A stretch of DNA of 64,000 nucleotides from Gracilimonas mengyeensis. GTDB lineage: Bacteria > Bacteroidota > Rhodothermia > Balneolales > Balneolaceae. Below, in pieces: positions 9,201 through 16,214 of this stretch. The translations under genes were made by a program, and so were the position numbers. Position 1 is the first letter of the stretch. Each line of letters begins with the position of its first letter. The stretch spans positions 1 to 64,000 of the forward strand of contig NZ_FXTP01000020.1 of NCBI RefSeq assembly GCF_900182705.1, in the 5' to 3' direction. Below the pieces are notes generated by a model. It ran no database searches, was not told the origin of the DNA, and saw only the letters and a program-made list of their open reading frames with translations.

Positions 9201-10183
9201 TTCCTACCTTTTTGGAAGCACCAAAATTCAACGAGCAATTGCTTTCAACTACCAGCTACTTGCTGGGGCTATATGCAATTATCTTTGGCTTCTTTATCGT
9301 TGGTGCTGCGTTGATTTCATCTCGGCTTACGGCCCCCATTGAAGATCTTCGGGAAGGCTTGCAAAAGATTTCAGACGGAAACCTTGAAACCACCTTACCG
9401 GTACGTAGCCAGGATGAAATTGGTTCCCTCACCAATGCCTACAACGTAATGGTGTATCGGTTACAGGATTTACGGGAAGATCTTGCACGGGCCGAACGGG
9501 AAGCAGCATGGAAAGAAATGGCACAGCAAGTGGCCCATGAGATAAAAAATCCGCTCACTCCCATGAAGTTAAACCTACAGCATTTGGAGCGTCAGCTGAA
9601 ATCAACGGAAGAGGATCTGGCCAAGGCTCGGCCAAAGGTCAAAAAAATTACGGCGAATATGATAGAGCAGATTGAATCTTTAAGCCAAATCGCCTCCGAT
9701 TTCTCAAAATTTGCCAAACCTATCGACCAGGAGTTTGAGCCTGTAGAAATGAATGAACTGCTGCTTTCTGTCTCTGCTTTATACGAAACAGAGAAAAAAC
9801 TGGTAATGAGAAAAGATCTTGCCGATTCTGAGATATGGATTCTTGGCGTAAAAGACGAACTGCGGCGGGTGTTCATAAATTTGGTAAAGAATGCCTACGA
9901 GGCAATGCCTAAATCACAAGGCAACATTACCCTCGCTTCACGGGTTGATACAGAAAAACAAAAAGTACAGATTTCAGTAATTGACGACGGTGAAGGTATT
10001 GCAGAAGAACACCAAGATCGGATATTTGTACCAAACTTCTCCACTAAAAGCAGCGGCACCGGTCTGGGACTGGCTATCTCTAAAAAAATTATTGAAGCCC
10101 ACGATGGTACCATTACTCTCGTTTCCGTGCCAGGTGAAGGTACTACCTTTACTATTGAGCTGCCTTTAAAAGAACAGGAATAA
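6299..10183 (+). CDS. Very large NtrY-like membrane sensor histidine kinase
   Basis: A 1294-residue sensor kinase. N-terminal membrane helix (~10-30), extracytoplasmic region to ~245, a block of about seven hydrophobic spans (~245-480), a second extracytoplasmic region (~510-780), further helices near 785-805 and 825-845, a third sensor segment, a helix near 990-1010, HAMP (~1010-1060), HisKA with phospho-acceptor His ~1079 in VAHEIKNPLTPMKL, and HATPase_c (~1180-1290) with FINLVKNAYEAMP, DDGEGI and STKSSGTGLGLAIS. The KNPLTP H-box is the NtrY type. The only usable start after an in-frame stop at 6275 is TTG 6299. No response regulator lies nearby, so partner and signal are unknown. Confidence 0.9.
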   Translation: MNLPPPNNRTWIVAILLALAVLTYGFFELLVANQEISEERQAELAQEAIRAALGNFAEFEQQFVYQSQDITNQLTDHIRTDASPEQIYNRIMGQYDFWGISVFRDKELWIWEGFGELEYDSTAVPTDSTTFVDIGQSNNVTYLKYAHQFQISGADTTHHYMVVIKKKIQQNNILAIGDNAELEASELFQSVSDYPVHFHFFQEASENAQFKTTLSTQSIDSAGVIYTLAEDDQSYQQYQKNLNFLYRAVFYGVIILLFTLFLVEISKTFSTWKSLFLKLLAITIAWLFFANLEYGVGWLGFIRALGQGQMPEIRPLLKYGLHALFILLITSTAFSPFLKNKITFKDKDQNLNYLISALFGFLSFSLLLFYLSETYQLFTETSITVLDLDVFPTWQTIIFYVFSGIFAISATVLLTLLGWFLLKSSTLSPTISIATMFGGFAADILLMLQLSALPIGQYWLFTTSSIFFIVILILIYVIQRNPALFSYTSRMRMLMLFSSITVAITYISIYKGYSEHLNSQMQEAARLFVDEEESQAEIIATELLTNLEQNLSGLSESDFIERPAIVENIFIQQTQQLISTEWEAFSISTQLVDNSGQIIGEYTSDINSPAWTRAFNILSLVIPFEEERIRIDNLRPIVRERPLDEESGNYSSFRRAWIPLYDFESPTERIGWILCSVYRERPQFEKPIRAVLAAQGNEDWNASINVTEFVDGENARNTVAGIPLELPGYSRLPQTLIDSVHEDSTLFRTHEIAGQKIREYFIATSPNRIIRAATVHPGLENHLFSIIRYFFFLLITGLIVLAAFSHREDLNILGHNQRFRDRLIDRFILASLLCLMALTTATYYAIKDQNQKNIQDQLLGKVDNLAETLSSQPPVDPNEFPTQLTQLTSALDADASIYSGKTLKTSTTNQIYQQHLLPDVLHWPVYQALIQEGNYQTTHMITLGDQPLLKGYQAFEDDDGNIAGIVAIPTFLEAPKFNEQLLSTTSYLLGLYAIIFGFFIVGAALISSRLTAPIEDLREGLQKISDGNLETTLPVRSQDEIGSLTNAYNVMVYRLQDLREDLARAEREAAWKEMAQQVAHEIKNPLTPMKLNLQHLERQLKSTEEDLAKARPKVKKITANMIEQIESLSQIASDFSKFAKPIDQEFEPVEMNELLLSVSALYETEKKLVMRKDLADSEIWILGVKDELRRVFINLVKNAYEAMPKSQGNITLASRVDTEKQKVQISVIDDGEGIAEEHQDRIFVPNFSTKSSGTGLGLAISKKIIEAHDGTITLVSVPGEGTTFTIELPLKEQE

Positions 10184-10258
10184 CACCGCCCACCTTTTTC
10201 TAATCTTAAACCTTATCATTTGCATATAATAGTCCGTACCTTGGGCGGCTCTATTGGT

Positions 10259-11593
10259 ATGCAACATCTACACGAAGAAATAAAGAAAGAAAGCCGCACC
10301 CTGCTGGCCATAGGCAGCCCTATCATTGCCACACAATTGCTGCGCATGGGCCTCAATTTTACCGATACGGTAATGGCGGGAAACCTTTCAGCGCTAGACC
10401 TGGCCGCTGTAGCAATTGGGAACTCCATTTACGTGCCCATCGGAATCTTTTGTATGGCCACCCTGATAGCCATAAACCCGGTGGTTTCACAATTTTTAGG
10501 AGCGCGTAAGTTCGACGAGATCGGTAAAAGTGCCCGGCAAATGTTCTGGCTGGTGCTGATGCTGGCCATCCCTACCTTCTTCCTCATCCGAAACCTGGAT
10601 ATTGTAATGCGCCTGGTAGGCGTCACCCCGGAAATCATTCCCATTGCCGACGGATACCTGAAAGCCATATCCTGGGGGATGCTGCCTTTGCTGGCTTACG
10701 CTGGTGTGCGTTATTTTAGTGAGGGATTATCCGTCACAAAGCCTGCCATGTACATTGCCGCCGCCAGCCTGGTACTAAACGTAGGCGCCAATTATGTATT
10801 GATGTACGGCAAACTTGGGTTTCCTGCGCTGGGCGCGGTGGGAACGGGATATGCTACCACATTCATTAACTTTTTTGGTGCTGTTGTGTTCATTGGCTTT
10901 ACCGCTTCTTTCGAACCTTTCAAACGCTTCAATATTTTTGCCCGTACCAAAGGACCGGAATGGGAATACATCGGTGAACTCATTCGTGTGGGTATTCCAA
11001 ATGGCATCAGTTCTGCTATGGAAGTACTGCTTTTTGCAGCTGTTAGTTTGTTGATGGGTACCCTGAGCGTAAAAGCAGCTGCGGCCCATCAAATTGCCAT
11101 CAATGTTGCAGCTACCATGTTTATGGTGCCCTTTGGCTTGTCCATTGGCATCTCCCAGCGGGTAGGGTTTTCCATCGGCCAGGGTTCTATGGAAAATGCG
11201 CGCTTTCGTGGATATGTTGGTATTGTGATGTGTGCAGGGGTGATGACGCTCACCGCCATCCTCCTCTTTCTGGTACCAGATTTCATTATCAGCATTTACA
11301 CGGATGATCCGGAAGTAGCTACCACCGCCGTCTCCCTCATCTTTATGGCGGCCATCTTTCAGATCTCCGACGGCTTGCAGGTCGGTGCTTTTGGTGCCCT
11401 GCGCGGACTCAAAGACACTCGCCTGCCCATGATTGTCAACTTCATCTCCTACTGGCTGGTGGGCTTTACCACCGGATACGGGCTGGGCATCCACCTCGGC
11501 TACGGCCCCGAGGGTTTATGGATTGGACTAATTTGCGGCTTAACCGTAGCCGCCGTGCTGCATAATATTCGCTTCCACCGGCTTACAAAGTAG
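10259..11593 (+). CDS. MATE-family multidrug/cation antiporter
   Basis: A 444-residue inner-membrane transporter of the MatE superfamily, most likely exporting drugs or metabolites in exchange for Na+ or H+. It has two homologous halves of about six helices; the first begins IGSPIIATQLLRMGLNFTDTVMAGN (family signature of helix 1 and loop), and the second begins IRVGIPNGISSAMEV near 245-260. Near 380 is ALRGLKDTRLPM, conserved in the family. I chose ATG 10259 over the TTG 39 bases upstream because MQHLHEEIKKESRTL is a typical MATE N-terminus. Substrate is not predictable. Confidence 0.9.
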   Translation: MQHLHEEIKKESRTLLAIGSPIIATQLLRMGLNFTDTVMAGNLSALDLAAVAIGNSIYVPIGIFCMATLIAINPVVSQFLGARKFDEIGKSARQMFWLVLMLAIPTFFLIRNLDIVMRLVGVTPEIIPIADGYLKAISWGMLPLLAYAGVRYFSEGLSVTKPAMYIAAASLVLNVGANYVLMYGKLGFPALGAVGTGYATTFINFFGAVVFIGFTASFEPFKRFNIFARTKGPEWEYIGELIRVGIPNGISSAMEVLLFAAVSLLMGTLSVKAAAAHQIAINVAATMFMVPFGLSIGISQRVGFSIGQGSMENARFRGYVGIVMCAGVMTLTAILLFLVPDFIISIYTDDPEVATTAVSLIFMAAIFQISDGLQVGAFGALRGLKDTRLPMIVNFISYWLVGFTTGYGLGIHLGYGPEGLWIGLICGLTVAAVLHNIRFHRLTK

Positions 11594-11906
11594 GGCTAAG
11601 GTGATTTTTGGTTGCTGTAGGTTGGAATTTCGCTCCCAATCAACCAATTCTGAACCAGAGGTTCCGGCAGGCATTCTCAACCGGCGGTTAGGGATGAGCA
11701 AAAAGGACTGTAGTAATGTCTTCAAAGTAACAGATAGTCTTTTACACCATTAACCCACCCCTTAATCCCCGCCCAAGCGGGGAAACTCTCAACCAGAGTA
11801 GTCTGACTGCTGACTACTAAATTAATTCATCATCATTCAAAATCAATACTGAATGAACGGAACAAACAAAAGGTTTAAGGTATTTAAATGCACCTAACCA
11901 ATATAT
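11594..11906. other. Intergenic region before the polyketide operon, with a GC-rich hairpin
   Basis: No gene is visible in these 313 bases. A short perfect hairpin CCCCG-CCCAAG-CGGGG lies at 11767-11782, not followed by a T-tract. The sequence around it (repeated CCACCCC/AATCCCC) has the character of a degraded interspersed repeat. The final ~60 AT-rich bases presumably carry the promoter for the polyketide synthase gene, but no box is clear enough to call. Confidence 0.5.
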
Positions 11907-13016
11907 ATGCCTGTTTATATTCATGACATAGCCACCGCCGTTCCGCCCCATGCCAGCCGGCAGCAACATATCCGGGAGGTAATGAAACAGCATGTGAGCA
12001 CCGACCGGAAGTCAGAGGCTATCATTCACCGCATTTATTCGCAATCCGGTATTGAGACACGGCATTCGGTGATTGAGGATTTTGTAGATAATCACCATGG
12101 TTCTCTTTTTTTTAATGGAGAGGCGAAAGAGAATCCCGGCACTTCGGCTCGAAACAAGGTGTATGAGCAGGAATCTAAAAAACTGTTCATAGAAGTCGGA
12201 CAAAAACTGTTAGAAGGCAGGACCTCCTTTTCTAAAGAGGATATTACCCATGTCATCACCGTTTCCTGTACAGGTTTTTATGCGCCGGGACCGGATTATG
12301 AGCTCGTTAAGTCTCTCGGTCTCTCCCCTTCCACTCAACGATTTCACGTTGGGTTTATGGGCTGTTACGGGGCTTTCCCCGCCATGAAAATGGCCCAATC
12401 TTTTTGTACGGCCGACCCTGATGCGGTGGTGCTGTTGGTAAGCGCTGAATTGTGCACCCTGCATTTCCAGTTTAATAATGATATTGATCATCTACTTTCG
12501 GGTTCTGTATTTGCAGATGGCGCGGCCGGTTTGTTGGTTTCGGCGCAATCACCCCAAAAACAAGCGCTAGAATTTCAGCATTTTGCCTCCTCGCTGGTAC
12601 CTGATGCCGAAAAAGACATGGCCTGGACCATTGGGGATACCGGATTCAATATGGTGCTTTCCTCGTACGTGCCCGACATCATCCAGAAAAATATGCAGCC
12701 GGTGCTGGAGCCTTTATTCCAGCAGTTGCAGCTTTCGAAAGATGACATTGACCACTGGGCCCTGCACCCCGGCGGTCGGGCCATACTCGACAAAATAGAG
12801 CAGACCATGGAACTTCAGCCCGATCAACTCAAGGCTTCCCGTCAGGTATTGTCCCGATATGGTAATATGAGCAGTGCCACCATACTATTTGTCTTGAAAA
12901 CCATGATGGATGCCGGACTTTCTCCTAACCAACAAATTCTGTCGATGGCTTTTGGCCCCGGTTTAACCATAGAAAGCGGGCTGCTGCGTGTTCATCAGCC
13001 CGAAGAAAATAAGTAG
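11907..13016 (+). CDS. Type III polyketide synthase (alkylresorcinol/alkylpyrone synthase-like)
   Basis: A homodimeric chalcone-synthase-fold enzyme that extends an acyl-CoA or acyl starter with malonyl-CoA and cyclises it. The 369 residues show the nucleophilic Cys ~153 in GFMGCYGAFPAMKMAQSF, the catalytic His ~287 in WALHPGGRAILDKIE and Asn ~320 in SRYGNMSSATILF: the complete Cys-His-Asn triad. The upstream CTGFYAPGPDY and the later SVFADGAAGLLVS fit the family. It heads a three-gene operon with a methyltransferase (4-base gap) and an FAD monooxygenase, the same order as srsA-srsB-srsC of Streptomyces griseus, which makes methylated phenolic lipids and quinones. The product, chain length and cyclisation mode cannot be read from sequence. 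Confidence 0.93.
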   Translation: MPVYIHDIATAVPPHASRQQHIREVMKQHVSTDRKSEAIIHRIYSQSGIETRHSVIEDFVDNHHGSLFFNGEAKENPGTSARNKVYEQESKKLFIEVGQKLLEGRTSFSKEDITHVITVSCTGFYAPGPDYELVKSLGLSPSTQRFHVGFMGCYGAFPAMKMAQSFCTADPDAVVLLVSAELCTLHFQFNNDIDHLLSGSVFADGAAGLLVSAQSPQKQALEFQHFASSLVPDAEKDMAWTIGDTGFNMVLSSYVPDIIQKNMQPVLEPLFQQLQLSKDDIDHWALHPGGRAILDKIEQTMELQPDQLKASRQVLSRYGNMSSATILFVLKTMMDAGLSPNQQILSMAFGPGLTIESGLLRVHQPEENK

Positions 13017-13020
13017 GGTC

Positions 13021-13719
13021 ATGCCAAGATTATTCGCAGAACGGCAGCCGCATCTCGTAGAACACATGGACCGGGAGGATTGCGACCCGCAACGACTTGA
13101 GAATACCTACCGGCAATTTTCGCTCATCAACCGGTTGTTGGCGCGGTGGAAGAAAGTATACCAGTCAGAGATCCGTCCGCTGATGCAGCAAAACCAACCG
13201 TACACGATGTTGGATATCGGCTTTGGCGGCGGCGACCTGCCCGTACGCATGCAACAATGGGCTCGGCAAGATGGTATTGACCTTTTTGTTACCGCCATCG
13301 ATCCTGATCCGCGGGCCTTCCGTTTTGTGCAAAAAAATCGCCCAAAAGCTCCCGTACAGTGGCAGCAAACTTCCTCCTCCGCCTTGGCAGAAAAGGGACA
13401 GTCTTTTGATTTTGTTATCTCAAACCATTTGTTACATCATCTTACGGATTCGCAAGCCGTGGACATGATGCAGGAAACCTCGGCGCTTGCCAGGAAAAAA
13501 GTTATCTTTAATGATATTGAACGGAGTGCCATCGGCTACGGACTGTTCAATGTATTTTCCCGTCCCCTTTTCCGAAAGTCTTTTATTACGGAAGATGGCC
13601 TGACCTCTATCAAACGCAGCTTTACGCGAGATGAACTCCGGCGAGTGGTTCCAAATGGCTGGCAGGTAAAACCTCTTTTCCCTTTCCGATTATTGGCTGT
13701 GTATGAACCAGAAAACTGA
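13021..13719 (+). CDS. Class I SAM-dependent methyltransferase (srsB-like)
   Basis: A 232-residue methyltransferase with SAM-binding motif I MLDIGFGGGDLPVRM near 63-77, motif II acidic loop VTAIDPDPRAF, and motif IV-like SNHLLHHLTD. The length and single Rossmann domain fit small-molecule O- or C-methyltransferases. I chose ATG 13021 (MPRLFAERQ), 4 bases after the polyketide synthase stop; a longer in-frame start lies inside that gene. Its 3' end overlaps the flavoprotein gene by 17 bases. From context it should methylate the resorcinol or pyrone made by the type III synthase. Confidence 0.88.
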   Translation: MPRLFAERQPHLVEHMDREDCDPQRLENTYRQFSLINRLLARWKKVYQSEIRPLMQQNQPYTMLDIGFGGGDLPVRMQQWARQDGIDLFVTAIDPDPRAFRFVQKNRPKAPVQWQQTSSSALAEKGQSFDFVISNHLLHHLTDSQAVDMMQETSALARKKVIFNDIERSAIGYGLFNVFSRPLFRKSFITEDGLTSIKRSFTRDELRRVVPNGWQVKPLFPFRLLAVYEPEN

Positions 13720-14866
13720 ACATATCCCGGTAGTAATTGTAGGAGGTGGTCCGGTGGGGCTGTTTTTGGCCCTGTGTCTGCTCAAGCAAGGTATTGAATG
13801 CAGGGTACTTGAGAAACGCGAAAAACCGGTACCTGATTCCCGGTCGCTGGGCATTCATCCACCTTCACTGTCTTTATTTGATGAGTTGGGGATTACACAA
13901 ACCTTCCTGGACCAAGGCATAAAAATCAGCAGAGGACTGGCTCTCTCTGAGCATGGAAAGTTTGGAGAAATTTCTTTTATCAATTTGGAGGCAACACATC
14001 CTTACATTCTGGCCTGTCCGCAGTTTACCACCGAATCTATTTTGCGGGATGAACTGGATCGGTTAGACGGAAGTGCGTTGATTACCGGGGTGGAGTTTGA
14101 AGGCTACAAGGATACCGGTGAGGAAGTAGCTGTTCGATACAAAACAAATCACCCCAAAGGAGAACAACAGGTAATAAGCAGCCGGTTTCTTGTAGGTTGT
14201 GATGGAAAAAACAGCATGGTGCGTCAACAGGCAGGCATTGCCTTCAACGGCAGGCGCTATCCCGATACGTACATTATGGGAGATTTTGAGGATACCACCA
14301 CTTTTGGAAACGATGCCGCTGTCTTCCTGCCCAAAGCCGGGCTTATTGAATCCTTCCCCCTACCCAATGGTATGCGTCGCTGGGTAGTAAAAACCGTTGA
14401 TTACATCGCTGAGCCTAATGCAGGCTTACTGGCGCAAAAAGTAAAAGGGCGCATTGGATTTGATATCAGTGACGTGCGGCATACTATGCTCAGCAGTTTT
14501 GGGGTGCAGCAGTATATGGCTGAGACTTTTCAAAAGGGTTCTGTTTTTCTGGCTGGTGATGCAGCGCATGTGGTAAGTCCCATTGGCGGGCAGGGAATGA
14601 ACCTGGGCTGGCTGGATGCAAGGGCACTTGCCGACCATCTTTCAGATCATCTTCACCAAAAAACACCGGGTGTAAATTATACTACTCAACAGCAGCATCT
14701 TGTCAAGAAAGCAGCCCGCCGTGCAGAGTTAAACATGCGTTTGGGAAGAAAAGTTAGCTGGCCTGTGTTTAGAAATTTCGCTGTAAAACTGATGCTTAGC
14801 CCTATCCTGCAAAAGAAAACAGCCGGCATGTTTACCATGCAAAACCTGGAGAAAGGGCTCATTTGA
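13703..14866 (+). CDS. FAD-dependent aromatic monooxygenase (srsC-like)
   Basis: A 387-residue class A flavoprotein hydroxylase. The N-terminal FAD dinucleotide motif is VVIVGGGPVGLFLALCLL at 10-27, and the second FAD motif is VFLAGDAAHVVSPIGGQGMN near 281-300, with DG-type motif VGCDGKNSMVRQQAG near 164-178. This is the p-hydroxybenzoate hydroxylase/UbiH fold that hydroxylates phenols with NAD(P)H and O2. It overlaps the methyltransferase gene, so the three genes are translated together. Hydroxylation of an alkylresorcinol ring would allow oxidation to a quinone; this is inference from the srs pathway. Confidence 0.9.
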   Translation: MNQKTEHIPVVIVGGGPVGLFLALCLLKQGIECRVLEKREKPVPDSRSLGIHPPSLSLFDELGITQTFLDQGIKISRGLALSEHGKFGEISFINLEATHPYILACPQFTTESILRDELDRLDGSALITGVEFEGYKDTGEEVAVRYKTNHPKGEQQVISSRFLVGCDGKNSMVRQQAGIAFNGRRYPDTYIMGDFEDTTTFGNDAAVFLPKAGLIESFPLPNGMRRWVVKTVDYIAEPNAGLLAQKVKGRIGFDISDVRHTMLSSFGVQQYMAETFQKGSVFLAGDAAHVVSPIGGQGMNLGWLDARALADHLSDHLHQKTPGVNYTTQQQHLVKKAARRAELNMRLGRKVSWPVFRNFAVKLMLSPILQKKTAGMFTMQNLEKGLI

Positions 14867-14895
14867 AAAATTAATGTGTTACTCCGAAAGCAGTT

Positions 14896-16125
14896 CTACA
14901 TCTCAAAAGGAAAGCTTACGATACAGGTTGAACCTATATTCGGGTTGGTGGCAAAGTTTATGTCGGCTTTTAGTTTTTGAGCGAGAGCTTCAACAATAAA
15001 ATGTCCGCCATTATCCCTGTCGGATCCTTTGTTCTGATCGAAGCCTACGCCATTATCCGAAATCATAAAAATCACTTTTCCAGAAGAAGAGAGCTTGAGC
15101 GTTATCACAACCTCACCACTACTTTGTCCCACAAAAGCGTGTTTATAGGCATTTATAAGCAATTCATTCACAATAAGGCCACAGAGCATCCCGCGGTTTG
15201 CATCAATCTTTAAAGCCTCAAAACGAGTAGTGATTGATATCTCCTTTTCCGAATTGTAAAACACATTCTCAATATTTCGCAATACGGCCTCGAGGTAAGA
15301 GGATAATTCAATTTGCCCCGCATCCTGTTGGTTATAAAGCAGTGTATGAGCCTCTGCTACTGATTTCAGCCGGGTATTGGCAGCGGCAAGGGCTTCCTGC
15401 GAAACTTCGTCATCTATTTCCGCTATATCCAATTCCAGCAAGGCACAGATCGTGGCTAAGTTATTCTTCAGCCGATGGTGAATCTCTGACAATTGGAGTT
15501 CACAGTCTTCAAGTTTATTGGCCAGGGCGTCATATTTCTTTGAGCGCTGGATGGCATTACTTACGTGCAAGGCCAACAGCTCAAAAATGAAAATATCGTT
15601 TTGGGTAAATACCAGCCCTTTCTTTTTATTCAGTACTTGTAAAACACCAAAAGCCTCTCCCTCATCATCTTTAAGTGGCACACAAAGAATGTTGCGAGTG
15701 GTAAAACCATTAGACAAGTCCTTCCAAAAAACTTCCGTATCACTTATATCATTGGATACAAAGGGTTTGTTATGCCTGATAACCCACCCACCGATACCTC
15801 GGTCACGGGGTATAGTTTTTCCGATGATTTCTTCTTTAACCGGTCCGGTAGGAATACTGACATTCAATTCGCCAGTGGTTTCATCCAGCAACATCAGTGA
15901 ACTTGCTTCTGCATGCATCACCAATTTTGCAGCTTCCATACTTTTAACCAGTAACTCTTTAAGCTCAAAAGTTCGGTTTATGCCTTCAACTACACGAAGC
16001 AGTAAATCCTTACTTCTGGATGTTCCCGGAAAATGATGAGTAATATTGACGTCGTTTTTAGTAATACGAGTAACCCTTTTTTTGATAGACCTATTAATAA
16101 TGGAATTTATCCACCCAAAATCCAA
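14896..16125 (-). CDS. GAF-domain HisKA_2 sensor histidine kinase
   Basis: A 409-residue soluble kinase without membrane helices. A GAF domain spans ~45-200 (FELKELLVKSMEAAKLVMHA through VLQVLNKKKGLVF), followed by a HisKA_2 dimerisation/phosphoacceptor region with SEIHHRLKNNLATICALLEL near 215-235 (His ~218), and HATPase_c from ~300 with LIVNELLINAYKHAF and the G1 box ISDNGVGFD. HisKA_2 kinases are often light, redox or stress sensors and tend to feed unusual partners rather than a neighbouring regulator; none is present here. The gene is convergent with the polyketide operon (stops 29 bases apart) and is transcribed from near the acnA terminator. Confidence 0.9.
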   Translation of the reverse strand: MDFGWINSIINRSIKKRVTRITKNDVNITHHFPGTSRSKDLLLRVVEGINRTFELKELLVKSMEAAKLVMHAEASSLMLLDETTGELNVSIPTGPVKEEIIGKTIPRDRGIGGWVIRHNKPFVSNDISDTEVFWKDLSNGFTTRNILCVPLKDDEGEAFGVLQVLNKKKGLVFTQNDIFIFELLALHVSNAIQRSKKYDALANKLEDCELQLSEIHHRLKNNLATICALLELDIAEIDDEVSQEALAAANTRLKSVAEAHTLLYNQQDAGQIELSSYLEAVLRNIENVFYNSEKEISITTRFEALKIDANRGMLCGLIVNELLINAYKHAFVGQSSGEVVITLKLSSSGKVIFMISDNGVGFDQNKGSDRDNGGHFIVEALAQKLKADINFATNPNIGSTCIVSFPFEM

Positions 16126-16150
16126 ATTTTAAAATAGCTGAATTCTTACC

Positions 16151-16185
16151 AATAAAAAAAGCACAGCCTAAAAAGACTGTGCTTT
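16151..16185 (-). terminator. Rho-independent terminator after acnA
   Basis: A 9-bp perfect stem AAAGCACAG/CTGTGCTTT (16158-16166 with 16177-16185) is followed on the minus strand by a run of seven T residues. It lies 30 bases beyond the acnA stop codon and just before the histidine kinase start, separating the two transcripts. Confidence 0.88.
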
Positions 16186-16214
16186 GAATTGTAAATATAG
16201 ATTTTCAGCAGCTA

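Noticed and set aside
10775-11494. Long minus-strand frame opposite the MATE gene
   Set aside because: Antisense to a well-supported membrane transporter; Gly/His/Lys-rich composition with no domain.
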